DNA from: Dyadobacter sp. 3J3
GTDB lineage: Bacteria > Bacteroidota > Bacteroidia > Cytophagales > Spirosomataceae
DNA: 64,000 bases
Direction of reading: 5' to 3'
Assembly: GCF_009801115.1 (NCBI RefSeq)
Contig: NZ_VTOL01000002.1
Location: 124,001-188,000 of the forward strand
In this document: positions 47,181 through 56,362 of the stretch, piece by piece
How positions within the stretch are numbered: the first letter of the stretch is position 1
Layout of the letters: each line of letters begins with the position of its first letter
Notes under the pieces: model-generated
What the model was told of the DNA's origin: nothing
What the model saw: the letters and a program-made list of their open reading frames with translations, nothing else
The model's database searches: none
Position numbers and translations under genes: made by a program

Positions 47181-49316
47181 TTATGCGTTTTTGTTCTCTG
47201 GCTTAGGAAGTAAGACCTTACGAGACAGACGATACTTGCCTGTTTTCTTGTCAACCTCCACTAATTTTACCTGTACTTCTTCCCCAACTTCAAGAACACC
47301 ATCCATTGTCTCAATTCTCTCCCACTTGATCTCTGAAATATGGAGCAATCCGTCTTTACCTGGTAAAAATTCAACGAACGCACCAAAAGGCATAATAGAC
47401 TTCACCTTACCGGAATAAACTTCTCCGATTTCAGGAACAAGGATGATTCCACGTATACGTGCAACCGCTTTATCCATTGAAGTCTTGTCTGCCGAAAATA
47501 TACTTACATAACCAGCACCATCTTTTTCTTCAATAGAAACAGTAGCACCAGATTCTTTCTGAATATCCTGAACAACTTTACCTCCGGGCCCGATAACTGC
47601 TCCAATCATCTCACGGTCAATTTTGATTATGACAGCACGAGGTGTGTGAGGTTTCAGGTCAGGACGAGCTTCTTTAATCGTTTTATTCATTTCACCCAAA
47701 ATATGCAGACGCCCAGCTTTTGCTTGCAAAAGAGCTTCTGACAATACTTCAAACGAAAGTCCATTTACTTTGATATCCATCTGGCAAGCTGTGATACCTT
47801 TTTCAGTACCAGTCACTTTGAAATCCATATCTCCCAAGTGATCTTCATCACCCAAAATATCAGAAAGTACAGCATACTGACCCGTTTTTTCATCCGAGAT
47901 CAATCCCATTGCTATACCTGACACAGGAGCTTTGATTTTCAAACCAGAGTCCATAAGCGCCAAAGAACCGGCACAAACAGTCGCCATAGAAGAAGAACCA
48001 TTTGATTCCAAAATATCAGAAACGATACGGATTGTATAAGGATTATCTTCTGGCGCAGGAAGTACTTTTTTCAATGCACGCAAAGCAAGGTTACCATGAC
48101 CCACTTCACGACGTCCTGGTCCGCGGTTAGGTTTTACTTCACCTGTTGAGAAACCAGGAAAGTTATAATGAAGCAAGAATTTGCTGTAACCGTATTTCAA
48201 CGGCGTATCAATAATCTGCTCATCATTTTTTGTACCCAACGTCACCGTTGTAAGCGACTGCGTTTCTCCGCGTGTGAACAAGGCAGAACCGTGTGCATTT
48301 GGAAGAAAATCGATTTCAGATGCGATCGGACGAACTTCATCCAATGCACGTCCGTCAAGACGTTTTCTTTCGTCAAGTACCAAACGACGGGATGCGTCAT
48401 ATTCCAGATCGTGGAAATAACGTTTTACAAGAGAAAGACTAACTTCTTCTTCGTCTCCAATCGTTTCAAGAAATTCGGCCAAAACTGCTTTTGCAGCTTC
48501 TTTACGAACATTTTTATTTGTTGAACCCAATTGGGCTACTGCATAAACCTTATCATAGCAGAATTCACGAACACGTGCTTCCAACTCCTCATCCTGAACG
48601 TCACCTATGTATTCACGCTTCACTGTATTTCCAACAGCAACTTCGAATTCTTTAACAGCAAGACACTGTTGTTTAATCACTTCATGAGCAAATTTCAGCG
48701 CTTCGATCACATCTTCTTCCGAAACCTCATCCATTTCCCCTTCAACCATCGTGATATCCTGATACGTTGCACCTACTAAAAGTTCAAGCGTAGCGTTTTC
48801 CAAAGCCGAAGTACCCGGATTGATAACAAGTTTTCCGTCAATTTTAGCAACACGTACTTCTGAAACTGGTCCACCGAAAGGAATATCCGATGCAGCAATA
48901 GCAGCCGAAGCAGCCAATGCAGCCAATGCGTCAGGCAAAGCCTCAGCATCAGCGGAGATCAACATAATGTTAACCTGAATTTCTGCGTGGTAATCATCTG
49001 GAAAAAGAGGACGAAGAACGCGGTCAACCAAACGGCTCACCAAAACTTCATGGTCAGAAAGTTTACCTTCGCGACGCATAAAACTTCCTGGAATTCTACC
49101 TGCCGAAGCAAATTTTTCCTGGTAATCAACCGAAAGAGGTAAAAAATCGATTCCCTCTCTAATATCTTTATTGGCAACCACAGTCGCTAATAGCATGGTA
49201 TTACCCATACGTACCACAACTGATCCATCTGCCTGTTTTGCTAATTTTCCTGTTTCAATTGTAATTTCTCTACCATCAGGCAACGGTATCGTTTTGGTCA
49301 CTATGTTAAATAGCAT
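47181..49316 (-). CDS. pnp: Polyribonucleotide nucleotidyltransferase
   Basis: This phosphorolytic 3'-5' exoribonuclease of the degradosome has 711 residues from the ATG at 49316. The earlier in-frame start at 49415 would run through the rpsO terminator. It has two RNase PH domains (about 1-225 and 310-545; [26 protein letters not shown] and [15 protein letters not shown]), the second with [28 protein letters not shown]. Then come KH ([23 protein letters not shown]) and S1 ([33 protein letters not shown]). The order rpsO-pnp is the common bacterial arrangement. Confidence 0.97.
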   Translation of the reverse strand: MLFNIVTKTIPLPDGREITIETGKLAKQADGSVVVRMGNTMLLATVVANKDIREGIDFLPLSVDYQEKFASAGRIPGSFMRREGKLSDHEVLVSRLVDRVLRPLFPDDYHAEIQVNIMLISADAEALPDALAALAASAAIAASDIPFGGPVSEVRVAKIDGKLVINPGTSALENATLELLVGATYQDITMVEGEMDEVSEEDVIEALKFAHEVIKQQCLAVKEFEVAVGNTVKREYIGDVQDEELEARVREFCYDKVYAVAQLGSTNKNVRKEAAKAVLAEFLETIGDEEEVSLSLVKRYFHDLEYDASRRLVLDERKRLDGRALDEVRPIASEIDFLPNAHGSALFTRGETQSLTTVTLGTKNDEQIIDTPLKYGYSKFLLHYNFPGFSTGEVKPNRGPGRREVGHGNLALRALKKVLPAPEDNPYTIRIVSDILESNGSSSMATVCAGSLALMDSGLKIKAPVSGIAMGLISDEKTGQYAVLSDILGDEDHLGDMDFKVTGTEKGITACQMDIKVNGLSFEVLSEALLQAKAGRLHILGEMNKTIKEARPDLKPHTPRAVIIKIDREMIGAVIGPGGKVVQDIQKESGATVSIEEKDGAGYVSIFSADKTSMDKAVARIRGIILVPEIGEVYSGKVKSIMPFGAFVEFLPGKDGLLHISEIKWERIETMDGVLEVGEEVQVKLVEVDKKTGKYRLSRKVLLPKPENKNA

Positions 49317-49382
49317 AGAATATGTAATGTTTGGTAGCTGTGAAAACGTCACCAGAACGTTTCCTGTAAATTCTGTCAAATT

Positions 49383-49424
49383 CCGCAAAAAATCAGGGAA
49401 CTTACGATGCTGCAAGTTCCCTGG
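49383..49424 (-). terminator. Terminator after rpsO
   Basis: The arms CAGGGAACTT-C and G-AAGTTCCCTG (49394-49404 with 49412-49423) are followed by ATTTTTTGCGG on the - strand. It lies 10 nt after rpsO and 70-100 nt before pnp. It may attenuate rather than abolish read-through into pnp. Confidence 0.8.
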
Positions 49425-49433
49425 TCTAATAAA

Positions 49434-49709
49434 TTACTTACGGATGTTCAATTCCGCGATAATCGCACGGTAACGACTAATATCGTTTTTATTAAGATAA
49501 TCCAATAATCTTCTGCGCTTTCCTACCATTTTAAGTAGTCCAAGACGAGTGTCATTATCTTTTTTGTGCGTCTTTAAGTGCTCGTTCAAATAATTGATAC
49601 GGTACGTAAATAAAGCAATTTGTGATTCGGCCGATCCAGTGTCTCCGCCTTCTTTCTTAAAACCTTTGGTTTCGAAGATCTCAATCTTCTTTTCCGTAGT
49701 TAAATACAT
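49434..49709 (-). CDS. rpsO: 30S ribosomal protein S15
   Basis: This 91-residue small-subunit protein binds 16S rRNA helices 20-22. The family pattern is clear ([55 protein letters not shown]). It lies directly upstream of pnp. In other bacteria S15 binds its own mRNA to limit translation; no leader structure for that was recognised here. Confidence 0.98.
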   Translation of the reverse strand: MYLTTEKKIEIFETKGFKKEGGDTGSAESQIALFTYRINYLNEHLKTHKKDNDTRLGLLKMVGKRRRLLDYLNKNDISRYRAIIAELNIRK

Positions 49710-49809
49710 GATTGTAACAACAGATTAAATAAATGATAATTACAGCACTATACTGTAAACAAGGTCGCAAAAGTACAAATTCTTTTACTATAATGAAAAT
49801 ATAATTTTA

Positions 49810-51306
49810 CTACGAATTGATAAGCGGCGTTTTACCAAATCTACTTGCGATAAAAGATTTAATTCTTTTGATACGCATCTGGTAAACATCCTTATCAAAA
49901 AGACGGGAGTCGCTTCGCGCCCTGTCGATAAAATACATTCCTGCTAAAAACAATATGGTATTGGCCATCCAGGCCCCTACCGGCACGATCACCAATCCTT
50001 CTTTCACCCACTTGTCGCCCTGATTAATAAGTACATAGAGCAAAATAAAGAACAGAACCGAAACCAGTACAGGAACTCCAAAACCTCCTTTTTTGATAAT
50101 TGCACCCAGCGGAGCACCGATCAGGAACATCACCAGACAGGAAAGTGCCTGCGTATATTTGTGATGTTTTTCCAATTCGTATTTACTGGCATCCTTCATT
50201 TTTGCCTGCAAATAATCCGCATTGGATTTTACATAACTCTGCATACTGGCCGCCGAACTTTTGGCATTTGTAAGAATTTCTTTCTTTAAACTATCCGTAA
50301 CAGGTTTGGCCAATAGTGAATCAATCCACTTACCTGGTTTCAAAGTTTTATCAGTCCCCTGTTTATAATTGTACGAGAAATACTGCTGGCTGTTCGGTAG
50401 CAAATTCTTTTTCGTTTCGTCATATGAAGTCCTGATAGAATCGGAAGTGTGGTTCAGATCATTGATGTTTTTCATAAACTCATGATACTTGAACTGCCCT
50501 TCATCGGTACGTTTCATACCAAATGAGGAAAGACTTTCTATAAGCTTGTAATGGTCAAAAATATTTCGGGTAAACTTTGTATGCGCCGGAGGAGCCTGGC
50601 CCACCGGTGAAACAATATAGGCAGGACGGCCCCCATTGTCATTATCTTCCGAATACATCGTGCCATTAAACAGCTCAATCACAAGATTGGAATTCTCGTT
50701 GATCGTGTACATTTTACCTGAATCCGCAAGAATAATCTGTGTATTACCATGTTCGTAAGAACGGTTATCGTGTTTGTAAATCACCATTCCCTTCATGGAT
50801 TGAGCGTCCGCCATCTTTTTATCAACCTTGATACTGTAACCCGGAAGATCATTATAAAAAATACCTTCCTTGATTTTCAACGTCGCTTTGGTTGTTTTTA
50901 TATCATAAAGAAGACTATACCCCTTCAGGTTAGCCCACGGCGAAATCCTGTCATTGAAAAAGAAAGAAAAAATGCTGATCGCAACAGCGACAATGAACAG
51001 AGGGGCCATAGCACGCACAACCGAAATTCCCGCGCTTTTAATGGCAGTTAATTCAAAAAATTCGCCCAGATTCCCAAATGCCATGAGTGAAGACAGTAGC
51101 ATCGCGAGCGGAAGAGCGGTGGGAACGGTAATAAGGCTGAAGAAAAAGAACAACCTTGAGTAATCCCAAATGCCAAGATCCTTAGACACAAAATCGTCAA
51201 TGTAAAAAATCATGATCTTCATCAAAAATATGAAAACCACCACCGACATAGTAACCAAAAACGGTCCCCAAAAGGACATTAGTATAAGCTTATCAAGCTT
51301 TTTCAT
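49810..51306 (-). CDS. LptF/LptG-family permease
   Basis: This membrane subunit of the lipopolysaccharide transport ABC complex has about 498 residues. The ATG at 51306 overlaps the TGA of the upstream gene by one base, so translation is coupled. Three membrane helices lie in the first 120 residues (GPFLVTMSVVVFIFLMKIMIFYIDD ... AMAPLFIVAVAISIFSFFFND). A periplasmic beta-jellyroll-like region of about 260 residues follows, then three C-terminal helices (LSCLVMFLIGAPLGAIIKKGGFGVPVLVSVLFFILLYVLI). The periplasmic part is long for the family, with a Ser/Lys/Gln-rich insert. The missing partner and LptB are outside the window. Confidence 0.92.
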   Translation of the reverse strand: MKKLDKLILMSFWGPFLVTMSVVVFIFLMKIMIFYIDDFVSKDLGIWDYSRLFFFFSLITVPTALPLAMLLSSLMAFGNLGEFFELTAIKSAGISVVRAMAPLFIVAVAISIFSFFFNDRISPWANLKGYSLLYDIKTTKATLKIKEGIFYNDLPGYSIKVDKKMADAQSMKGMVIYKHDNRSYEHGNTQIILADSGKMYTINENSNLVIELFNGTMYSEDNDNGGRPAYIVSPVGQAPPAHTKFTRNIFDHYKLIESLSSFGMKRTDEGQFKYHEFMKNINDLNHTSDSIRTSYDETKKNLLPNSQQYFSYNYKQGTDKTLKPGKWIDSLLAKPVTDSLKKEILTNAKSSAASMQSYVKSNADYLQAKMKDASKYELEKHHKYTQALSCLVMFLIGAPLGAIIKKGGFGVPVLVSVLFFILLYVLINQGDKWVKEGLVIVPVGAWMANTILFLAGMYFIDRARSDSRLFDKDVYQMRIKRIKSFIASRFGKTPLINS

Positions 51307-51698
51307 CAACTCCCTACAATTTCTTTTAGATTATCCATAAACCCATTCCACAACGATATTAGTTCAGCCTCATCCCTATTTGCGGAATAATCGATCACTC
51401 TCAGAAACGTTGTTTGGGTTAATTCACTTACTTCTAACTTTATTTCCAGATGATTATTGTCAAGTTCATCAGGACTTGTATTTTCAAATTCAAATTTTAC
51501 GCCTTTATTAATTCGCAAACCAGTCTGTTTTGCAAAATGACTGTCACCGTCCCATTGAAAATCAAATCTTTGATTTGGCATCACAATTACCTTCTCTGCA
51601 AACCACTGTTCAAGTCCGGAAGGCGTTGATATATATGGGAACAAAACTTTTGGGGAAGAGCGTAATTCAAATTCAGTAATAAATTTAAATTTTTCCAT
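51306..51698 (-). CDS. START-like (AHSA1/polyketide cyclase type) domain protein
   Basis: This is a 130-residue single-domain protein of the SRPBCC/START-like fold. The ATG at 51698 (MEKFKFITEFELRSSPKVLFPYIS) is favoured over the ATG at 51725, since the domain begins exactly there. Family marks are the helix STPSGLEQWFAEKV and the strand KGVKFEFENTSPDELDNNHLEIKLEV. Such proteins bind small hydrophobic molecules, and the ligand here is unknown. The one-base overlap with the LptF/G gene suggests a link to envelope lipid transport. Confidence 0.85.
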   Translation of the reverse strand: MEKFKFITEFELRSSPKVLFPYISTPSGLEQWFAEKVIVMPNQRFDFQWDGDSHFAKQTGLRINKGVKFEFENTSPDELDNNHLEIKLEVSELTQTTFLRVIDYSANRDEAELISLWNGFMDNLKEIVGS

Positions 51699-51849
51699 AT
51701 TGACTGGGTTTAATGGTGCGTCCATTTCTTGAATGTTAACCTGCTGATCTTAAAAGTTGTAATATAGCATAATTCACTAATAAAAAGCAGCAATGTACTT
51801 TTTCCTTTTAATTTAAATTACTTTTTTAACAGAATTTTCTCTAAAACTA

Positions 51850-51880
51850 TTGTGTCATAAATTAATTTAACATACTTTTG
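51850..51880 (+). promoter_or_regulatory. Bacteroidota-type promoter of tRNA-Met
   Basis: The -7 element TACTTTTG (51873-51880) matches TAnnTTTG exactly. A TTG at 51850-51852 lies 20 nt before it, as expected for the -33 element. The tRNA begins 18 nt after the -7 box. Confidence 0.75.
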
Positions 51881-51897
51881 CACCACGATAACAGTCC

Positions 51898-51971
51898 GGC
51901 GGGGTAGCTCAGATGGTTAGAGCACAGGATTCATAACCCTGAGGTCAGCAGTTCGATCCTGCTTCCCGCTA
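51898..51971 (+). tRNA. tRNA-Met (anticodon CAT)
   Basis: A full cloverleaf can be drawn. The acceptor stem GGCGGGG pairs with TCCCGCT (two G-U pairs). The D arm is GCTC...GAGC, the anticodon loop TTCATAA has CAT, and the T arm is AGCAG-TTCGATC-CTGCT. No CCA is encoded after the discriminator A. The anticodon stem lacks the three consecutive G-C pairs of an initiator, so elongator Met is the better call. A lysidine-modified Ile tRNA cannot be excluded by eye. Confidence 0.9.
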
Positions 51972-51985
51972 CGAAATTGGCCAAA

Positions 51986-52037
51986 GCCTTGAAAGTCAAA
52001 ATTCTCTAAAAGAATTAGAAACTTTCAAGGCTTTTTT
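51986..52037 (+). terminator. Terminator of the tRNA gene
   Basis: The arms GCCTTGAAAGT and ACTTTCAAGGC (51986-51996 with 52021-52031) are followed by TTTTTTA, with an inner small stem AATTCT/AGAATT. It is a strong intrinsic terminator. Confidence 0.85.
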
Positions 52038-52207
52038 ACTTCTCAACCAATATATACCTCACGAAATTTTATTTTAAATGGCTCATAATAAGACATTTAA
52101 AATATTGCCTTATTTCTAGTAAATCAAAAATCAATCCGGAAAAAATTTTTCATCTCCGCAATCAAATCATTTAAACAAATAACTTTACAACATGAACTAA
52201 ATCATTC

Positions 52208-53071
52208 ATGCGTAAAAGAACTACATCTATTCCTGTAAATCCTATGGCTGACGAGTTCGGTGAAGGAATTGCCATTGAAAGAATAGCCTTTAAGGATTTA
52301 CCCCCTCTGGAAATTGAAGATGCAAAACAATCTCACCGCCACGACGGTCATTCTTTTTTTTTGTTGGAAGAGGGATCCGTTCAACTTGAAATTGATTTTC
52401 AAAAATACGAAATGACGTCCCCGTCTATAATTTATATGCATCCTGACCAGGTCCATCGTACCAGTATATTTGAAAACGTGATCGTGTGTGCATTGACTGT
52501 CAATAATGAAAATCTGAATCCGGACTATCTAAAATTACTGGAGGAGATCACACCTGCAAAACCGTTGGCACTGGATAAAGAAACGCTTTCCATCATTTCA
52601 GAAGCAATTTCACTTTGCATTAGATTTTTTGAAAGGAAAAACGAAAAACTTTATCATTCGGCATTGAAAGACAGCTGTAATGCATTGATCGCCTTGATCA
52701 TTTCGCGATATCTGGAACAATCCAAATCACCCGACAAACTTTCACGATTTGAAATTGTTACCAAAAATTTCAAAGAAATATTGGAACGTAATTATACTTC
52801 CGCCAAAAGTCCAACCGTATATGCTGAAAAACTGAATATATCTACTCCGTATCTAAACGAATGTGTCAAAAACACAACGGGTTATTCTGTCTCACATCAT
52901 ATACAGCAACGTATTATTTTGGAGGCAAAACGCCTTCTGTATCATTCTGATAAATCAGTAAAAGAGATTGCGTCCGAACTTGGGTATGACGACTACCCTT
53001 ATTTTTCGAGATTGTTTACCAAAATCACGAGAATGTCGGCATTGACTTTCCGGAACAAAAACTTCGATTAG
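52208..53071 (+). CDS. AraC-family transcriptional regulator
   Basis: This 287-residue regulator has an N-terminal cupin-like sensor domain (about 20-130; SHRHDGHSFFLLEEGSVQLEIDFQKYEM, IIYMHPDQVHRT). The C-terminal double HTH is at about 185-285 (YAEKLNISTPYLNECVKNTTGYSVSHHIQQRIILEAKRLLYHSDKSVKEIASELGYDDYPYFSRLFTKITRMSALTFRN). It precedes an FAD monooxygenase gene by 78 nt on the same strand and is the likely regulator of it. Confidence 0.93.
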   Translation: MRKRTTSIPVNPMADEFGEGIAIERIAFKDLPPLEIEDAKQSHRHDGHSFFLLEEGSVQLEIDFQKYEMTSPSIIYMHPDQVHRTSIFENVIVCALTVNNENLNPDYLKLLEEITPAKPLALDKETLSIISEAISLCIRFFERKNEKLYHSALKDSCNALIALIISRYLEQSKSPDKLSRFEIVTKNFKEILERNYTSAKSPTVYAEKLNISTPYLNECVKNTTGYSVSHHIQQRIILEAKRLLYHSDKSVKEIASELGYDDYPYFSRLFTKITRMSALTFRNKNFD

Positions 53072-53149
53072 TCCAATACCTACTTCGTATTGACATTGCA
53101 TCCACCAGGAATACGACGTTGCTTTACATCAACAAAAAAATCGTATCAA

Positions 53150-54289
53150 ATGGAATCACTAATTAAAAAAAATATTAAGCAGCAGACCGTTTTGGTTTCA
53201 GGCGCAAGCATAGCCGGACTTTCAACGGCATATTGGATGACTAAAATAGGTTATAAGGTAAGCGTTGTTGAAATGGCAACCGAACCCAGAGTCAATGGTG
53301 GAGCCATTGATATAAAGGGAACTACCATCTACATTGTGAAACGGATGGGCATTTTTGAGCAACTAAAAGCAAACAGACTAAATGTTGAACGGGTTGAATT
53401 CAAAAATGCAGAAGACATAACAGAAGGCTCAATTTCGCTGATCAATGAAGGTGCCGAACTTTCCGATGTTGAGATAGAAATCGAACGGGATAAATTTGTG
53501 ACCATCATGTTTGATGAGCTCAAAAACAATGTTGAATTTATTTTTAATGATCGCATCACAAATTTAAACGAGACAAAAGACGATATCAAAGTAACTTTTA
53601 AAAATGGTAAGCCCAGAAAATTTGACCTGGTGTTAGGCTGCGACGGGATTCATTCGGGTGTTAGAAATATTCACTTCGGTCACGAAACAGAATACTCCCA
53701 TTTTCTGGAAGCGTATTTTTCCATCACGATCGTCGATAAATTATTGGTGAAGCAAAAAACCATGCAGATGTATAATGTGCCGGGAAAGGGTATTATGCTC
53801 AATGCGTATAAAAACAAAACTGACATTATTTTTTGTTTTCTTTCGGAAAAAGAAATTCCATATGATTATCGGAATGCCGATCAGCAAAAGCAAATTATTA
53901 TCGAACAATTTGCCGGACAAAGCTGGCGTACAAATGAGCTATTGCAAGAATTAGAGCATTCAGGGAATTTTTATTTCGATAAATTCTGTCAGATTAAAAT
54001 GCCGTCTTGGACAAAAGGCAGGGTAGCTTTGGTAGGTGATGCAGGTTATTGCGCTTCAGCAGCAGCTGGTATGGGCGCATCTTTGTCTATTGAAGGAGCG
54101 GCTGCCTTAGCTGATGCCTTGCAAAAACACAACGGAGATTTCGAACTGGCATTTCAGGAGTATAACACAACGCTACGGCCGTTTATCGAAGAAGTGCAGG
54201 CGACGGCCACATTAAATGTAAAGGAAAATTTTATTCCGAGAACGGAAGAAGTTATTCGTCAAAGAAACATGCAAACGGAGCCTTGGTAA
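53150..54289 (+). CDS. FAD-dependent aromatic-type monooxygenase
   Basis: This 379-residue flavoprotein is of the PHBH/TetX-like group. The start is the ATG at 53150; an earlier TTG at 53090 adds 20 unrelated residues. The FAD-binding Rossmann motif is VLVSGASIAGLSTAYWM (about residues 14-30), with a second Gly replaced by Ser as in many group A enzymes. The DG motif is GCDGIHSGVR (about 163-172). The GD motif is ALVGDAGYCASAAAGMGAS (about 295-313). It would hydroxylate a small aromatic or polyketide-like substrate with NAD(P)H and O2. A drug-modifying role like Tet(X) is possible but cannot be decided here. Confidence 0.9.
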   Translation: MESLIKKNIKQQTVLVSGASIAGLSTAYWMTKIGYKVSVVEMATEPRVNGGAIDIKGTTIYIVKRMGIFEQLKANRLNVERVEFKNAEDITEGSISLINEGAELSDVEIEIERDKFVTIMFDELKNNVEFIFNDRITNLNETKDDIKVTFKNGKPRKFDLVLGCDGIHSGVRNIHFGHETEYSHFLEAYFSITIVDKLLVKQKTMQMYNVPGKGIMLNAYKNKTDIIFCFLSEKEIPYDYRNADQQKQIIIEQFAGQSWRTNELLQELEHSGNFYFDKFCQIKMPSWTKGRVALVGDAGYCASAAAGMGASLSIEGAAALADALQKHNGDFELAFQEYNTTLRPFIEEVQATATLNVKENFIPRTEEVIRQRNMQTEPW

Positions 54290-54301
54290 AAATTTGTTAC
54301 T

Positions 54302-54330
54302 GAGAAACAGGGCTTGAAACCCTGTTTCTC
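54302..54330 (+). terminator. Hairpin after the monooxygenase gene
   Basis: A perfect 11-bp stem (GAGAAACAGGG with CCCTGTTTCTC, 54302-54312 with 54320-54330) with a seven-base loop begins 13 nt after the stop codon. Only AATTT follows, so the T-run is weak. Confidence 0.7.
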
Positions 54331-54502
54331 AATTTAAGCCAAAATCAGAAGTAATAGTCACAAACTGCCTATATATTTGGCTCAAATCCCCCGTTATTAA
54401 AAACAGCGTTACATTAATTTTGTTCCAAATTAACAGCAAACTAACATAACCGATATCAACATTTGTTTCTATCTTACTCATTGAAAGCTAAATCCTGAAC
54501 GG

Positions 54503-55009
54503 GTGAAAAGACTATTTACCATAATCTCGCTTGTAATACTCATTGCAGGCTGCGATTCCAAAACCAAAAAAATAAAAAAAATGGACGATTCAAAAAAAAC
54601 GACGGAAAACGCAACTTCACAAGCTGACACAACACCAAAGGTGACAGGAATTGGTGGTGTCTTCTTTATTTCAGACAATACAAAGGAAATAACAGAATGG
54701 TATGCCAAAAATTTAGGATTTGACGTGAATGAATGGGGTTCTGTAAGTTTTGAATACAGAGACGTGAACAAACCTGAGACCATAATCCCTCTTCAATGGA
54801 GTCCTTTTAAAAAAGGAACTGAGCATTTTGCTCCGTCCAAAAAAGATTTTATGATTAATTACCGGGTTCAGAATATTGAAGGATTGGTAGACAAACTCCA
54901 AGCTAATGGAGTAACCATACTCGACAGCATTGTAGCGTACGATTATGGAAAATTTGTACATATAATGGACGCAGAAGGCAACAAAATTGAACTGTGGGAG
55001 CCTCAATAA
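54503..55009 (+). CDS. VOC (glyoxalase/bleomycin-resistance) domain lipoprotein
   Basis: This is a 168-residue protein. The GTG at 54503 is chosen because it gives a full lipoprotein signal (KRLFTIISLVILIAGC, lipobox ends at Cys17). An internal ATG at 54581 would remove it. After a Lys/Thr-rich tether (to about residue 47), one VOC module follows (about 48-168; GIGGVFFISDNTKEITEWYAKNLGFDV ... VDKLQANGVTILDSIVAYDYGKFVHIMDAEGNKIELWEP) with the terminal Glu metal-ligand candidate. VOC proteins are usually cytoplasmic, so lipid anchoring is uncommon. Substrate unknown. Confidence 0.85.
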   Translation: MKRLFTIISLVILIAGCDSKTKKIKKMDDSKKTTENATSQADTTPKVTGIGGVFFISDNTKEITEWYAKNLGFDVNEWGSVSFEYRDVNKPETIIPLQWSPFKKGTEHFAPSKKDFMINYRVQNIEGLVDKLQANGVTILDSIVAYDYGKFVHIMDAEGNKIELWEPQ

Positions 55010-55055
55010 TAAAATAAAATTTTTGCAGATTCTTATCAAAACTAATAGACTTGAT

Positions 55056-55095
55056 TATCAAAAAAATGACGTCATACCATGTCGTTTTTTTGATA
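55056..55095. terminator. Bidirectional terminator
   Basis: A 15-bp stem (55056-55070 with 55081-55095; arms TATCAAAAAAATGAC and GTCGTTTTTTTGATA, one G-T pair) with a ten-base loop sits between convergent VOC and HxlR genes. Confidence 0.85.
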
Positions 55096-55105
55096 TTACT
55101 CCAAT

Positions 55106-55462
55106 TCAAATTAGACCTGCTAATTCTTCATGTTCCAGTTGTTTCTTACCCCAGTTGTGCAAATGCTCTATAAAGGGAATTAACTCCTGCCCTGTTTCGC
55201 TCAGTGAATATTCTACTTTCGGCGGAACTTCATGATACATTTTTCGGATAATCAATTGATCCTCTTCCAACTCTCGCAGAGTCTGGGTAAGCATTTTCGT
55301 AGTAATATCAGGCAAAGTCCTGCTTAATTCCCCATAACGCAATACTGTTTTTAAGCTGAGATGCCACAAAATCCGGCCTTTATATTTTCCACCTATTCTC
55401 TTGAAAGCATATTCAACTCCGCACTTTTGTATACACTCAGGAATTTCTGGTTTATTTTTCAT
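55106..55462 (-). CDS. HxlR-family transcriptional regulator
   Basis: This is a 118-residue winged-helix regulator. The family pattern is CGVEYAFKRIGGKYKGRILWHLSLKTVLRYGELSRTLPDITTKMLTQTLRELEEDQLIIRKMYHEVPPKVEYSLSETG. The N-terminal Cys residues (Cys10, Cys14) could be redox- or aldehyde-sensing, as in HypR/YodB relatives. It is divergent from an SDR gene across 130 nt with a palindromic site, so it probably controls that gene. Confidence 0.93.
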   Translation of the reverse strand: MKNKPEIPECIQKCGVEYAFKRIGGKYKGRILWHLSLKTVLRYGELSRTLPDITTKMLTQTLRELEEDQLIIRKMYHEVPPKVEYSLSETGQELIPFIEHLHNWGKKQLEHEELAGLI

Positions 55463-55496
55463 TTATATTTTCTTATAACTTTCTTATAATCAACGA

Positions 55497-55516
55497 TACA
55501 TACTATTTAGTATGTA
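55497..55516. promoter_or_regulatory. Candidate HxlR operator
   Basis: The palindrome TACATACT-ATTT-AGTATGTA has 8-bp perfect arms. It lies in the divergent HxlR/SDR promoter region, 35 nt upstream of the regulator start. A related half-site ACATACTTG occurs at about 55531. Confidence 0.6.
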
Positions 55517-55592
55517 AGATACAAATAAGTACATACTTGTCAAAAGTATACAAACTATCTAGTATTGCAGTTCATTAAAGAAAATAGTTAAA

Positions 55593-56345
55593 ATGAACTT
55601 GAAATTAAAAGATAAAGTAGCGGTGGTTACGGGTGCTTCAAAGGGAATTGGAGCAGGGATTGCAAAAGCATTTGCACAGGCGGGAGCAAAAGTTGTTGTC
55701 AATTATGCGTCTAGTAAGGATGGTGCAGATAAGGTTGTCAATGAGATCACAAAAAATGGCGGTATTGCCATGACTGTTCAGGGTGATGTCACCAAGTCGG
55801 CCGATGTAAAAAGACTGTTTGATGAAACCAAAAATACTTTTGGATAACTGGATATTCTGGTAAACAATGCCGGCGTTTTCACTTTTGAACCATTAGGCGC
55901 TGTTACAGAGGAAAGTTTCCATTTACAAGTTAACACGCACGTGCTTGGCAATTTGTTATGCTCACAAAAGGCAGTTGAAATGTTTGGTGATCGTGGCGGA
56001 AGTATCATAAATATCAGTTCAACTGTAAGTACAAATCCGATGGCAGGTTTAATTGTATATTGTGCTGCAAAGGCCGCCGTTGATACTTTTTCGAAAGTAT
56101 TAGCCAAGGAATTGGGACCGAAAAATATACGGATAAATACAATTGCGCCTGGCGTTACAGATACAGAAGGAAATCATACTGCCGGTATCATTGGTAGAGA
56201 TCTGGAAAAACAAATGGTTGCAATGACGCCATTAGGCCGTGTAGGACAGCCGGAAGATATTGCAAAAGTTGCAGTATTTCTTGCTTCCGATGATGCCAGT
56301 TGGGTTACCGGTGAAAGAATTACTGTTGCCGGTGGTTTGCTTTAA
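55593..56345 (+). pseudogene. SDR-family oxidoreductase interrupted by an in-frame stop
   Basis: This is a short-chain dehydrogenase/reductase of 250 codons if the TAA at 55845-55847 is read through. Both halves are in one frame. The first has the NAD(P) motif VVTGASKGIGAGIAKAFAQAGAKVVVNYA and ends in TKNTFG. The second resumes at once with LDILVNNAG, where relatives have a Lys, Gln or Glu before LDILVNNAG. The catalytic Ser-Tyr-Lys set is complete apart from the stop (INISS, YCAAKAAVDTF), and the C-terminus is normal (SWVTGERITVAGG). A single base change explains it. It is either a recent pseudogene or a sequencing error. An internal GTG restart at 55941 could make only a C-terminal fragment. 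Confidence 0.85.
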
Positions 56346-56362
56346 CAATCTCTTCTTTATCA

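Noticed and set aside
51898..51971. Initiator tRNA-fMet.
   Set aside because: The anticodon stem lacks the three consecutive G-C pairs and the acceptor starts with a G-U pair, unlike the usual unpaired 1-72 position of initiators.
55941..56345. Second SDR gene starting at a GTG.
   Set aside because: It is in the same frame as the upstream SDR piece and lacks the cofactor-binding half, so it is the C-terminal part of one interrupted gene.
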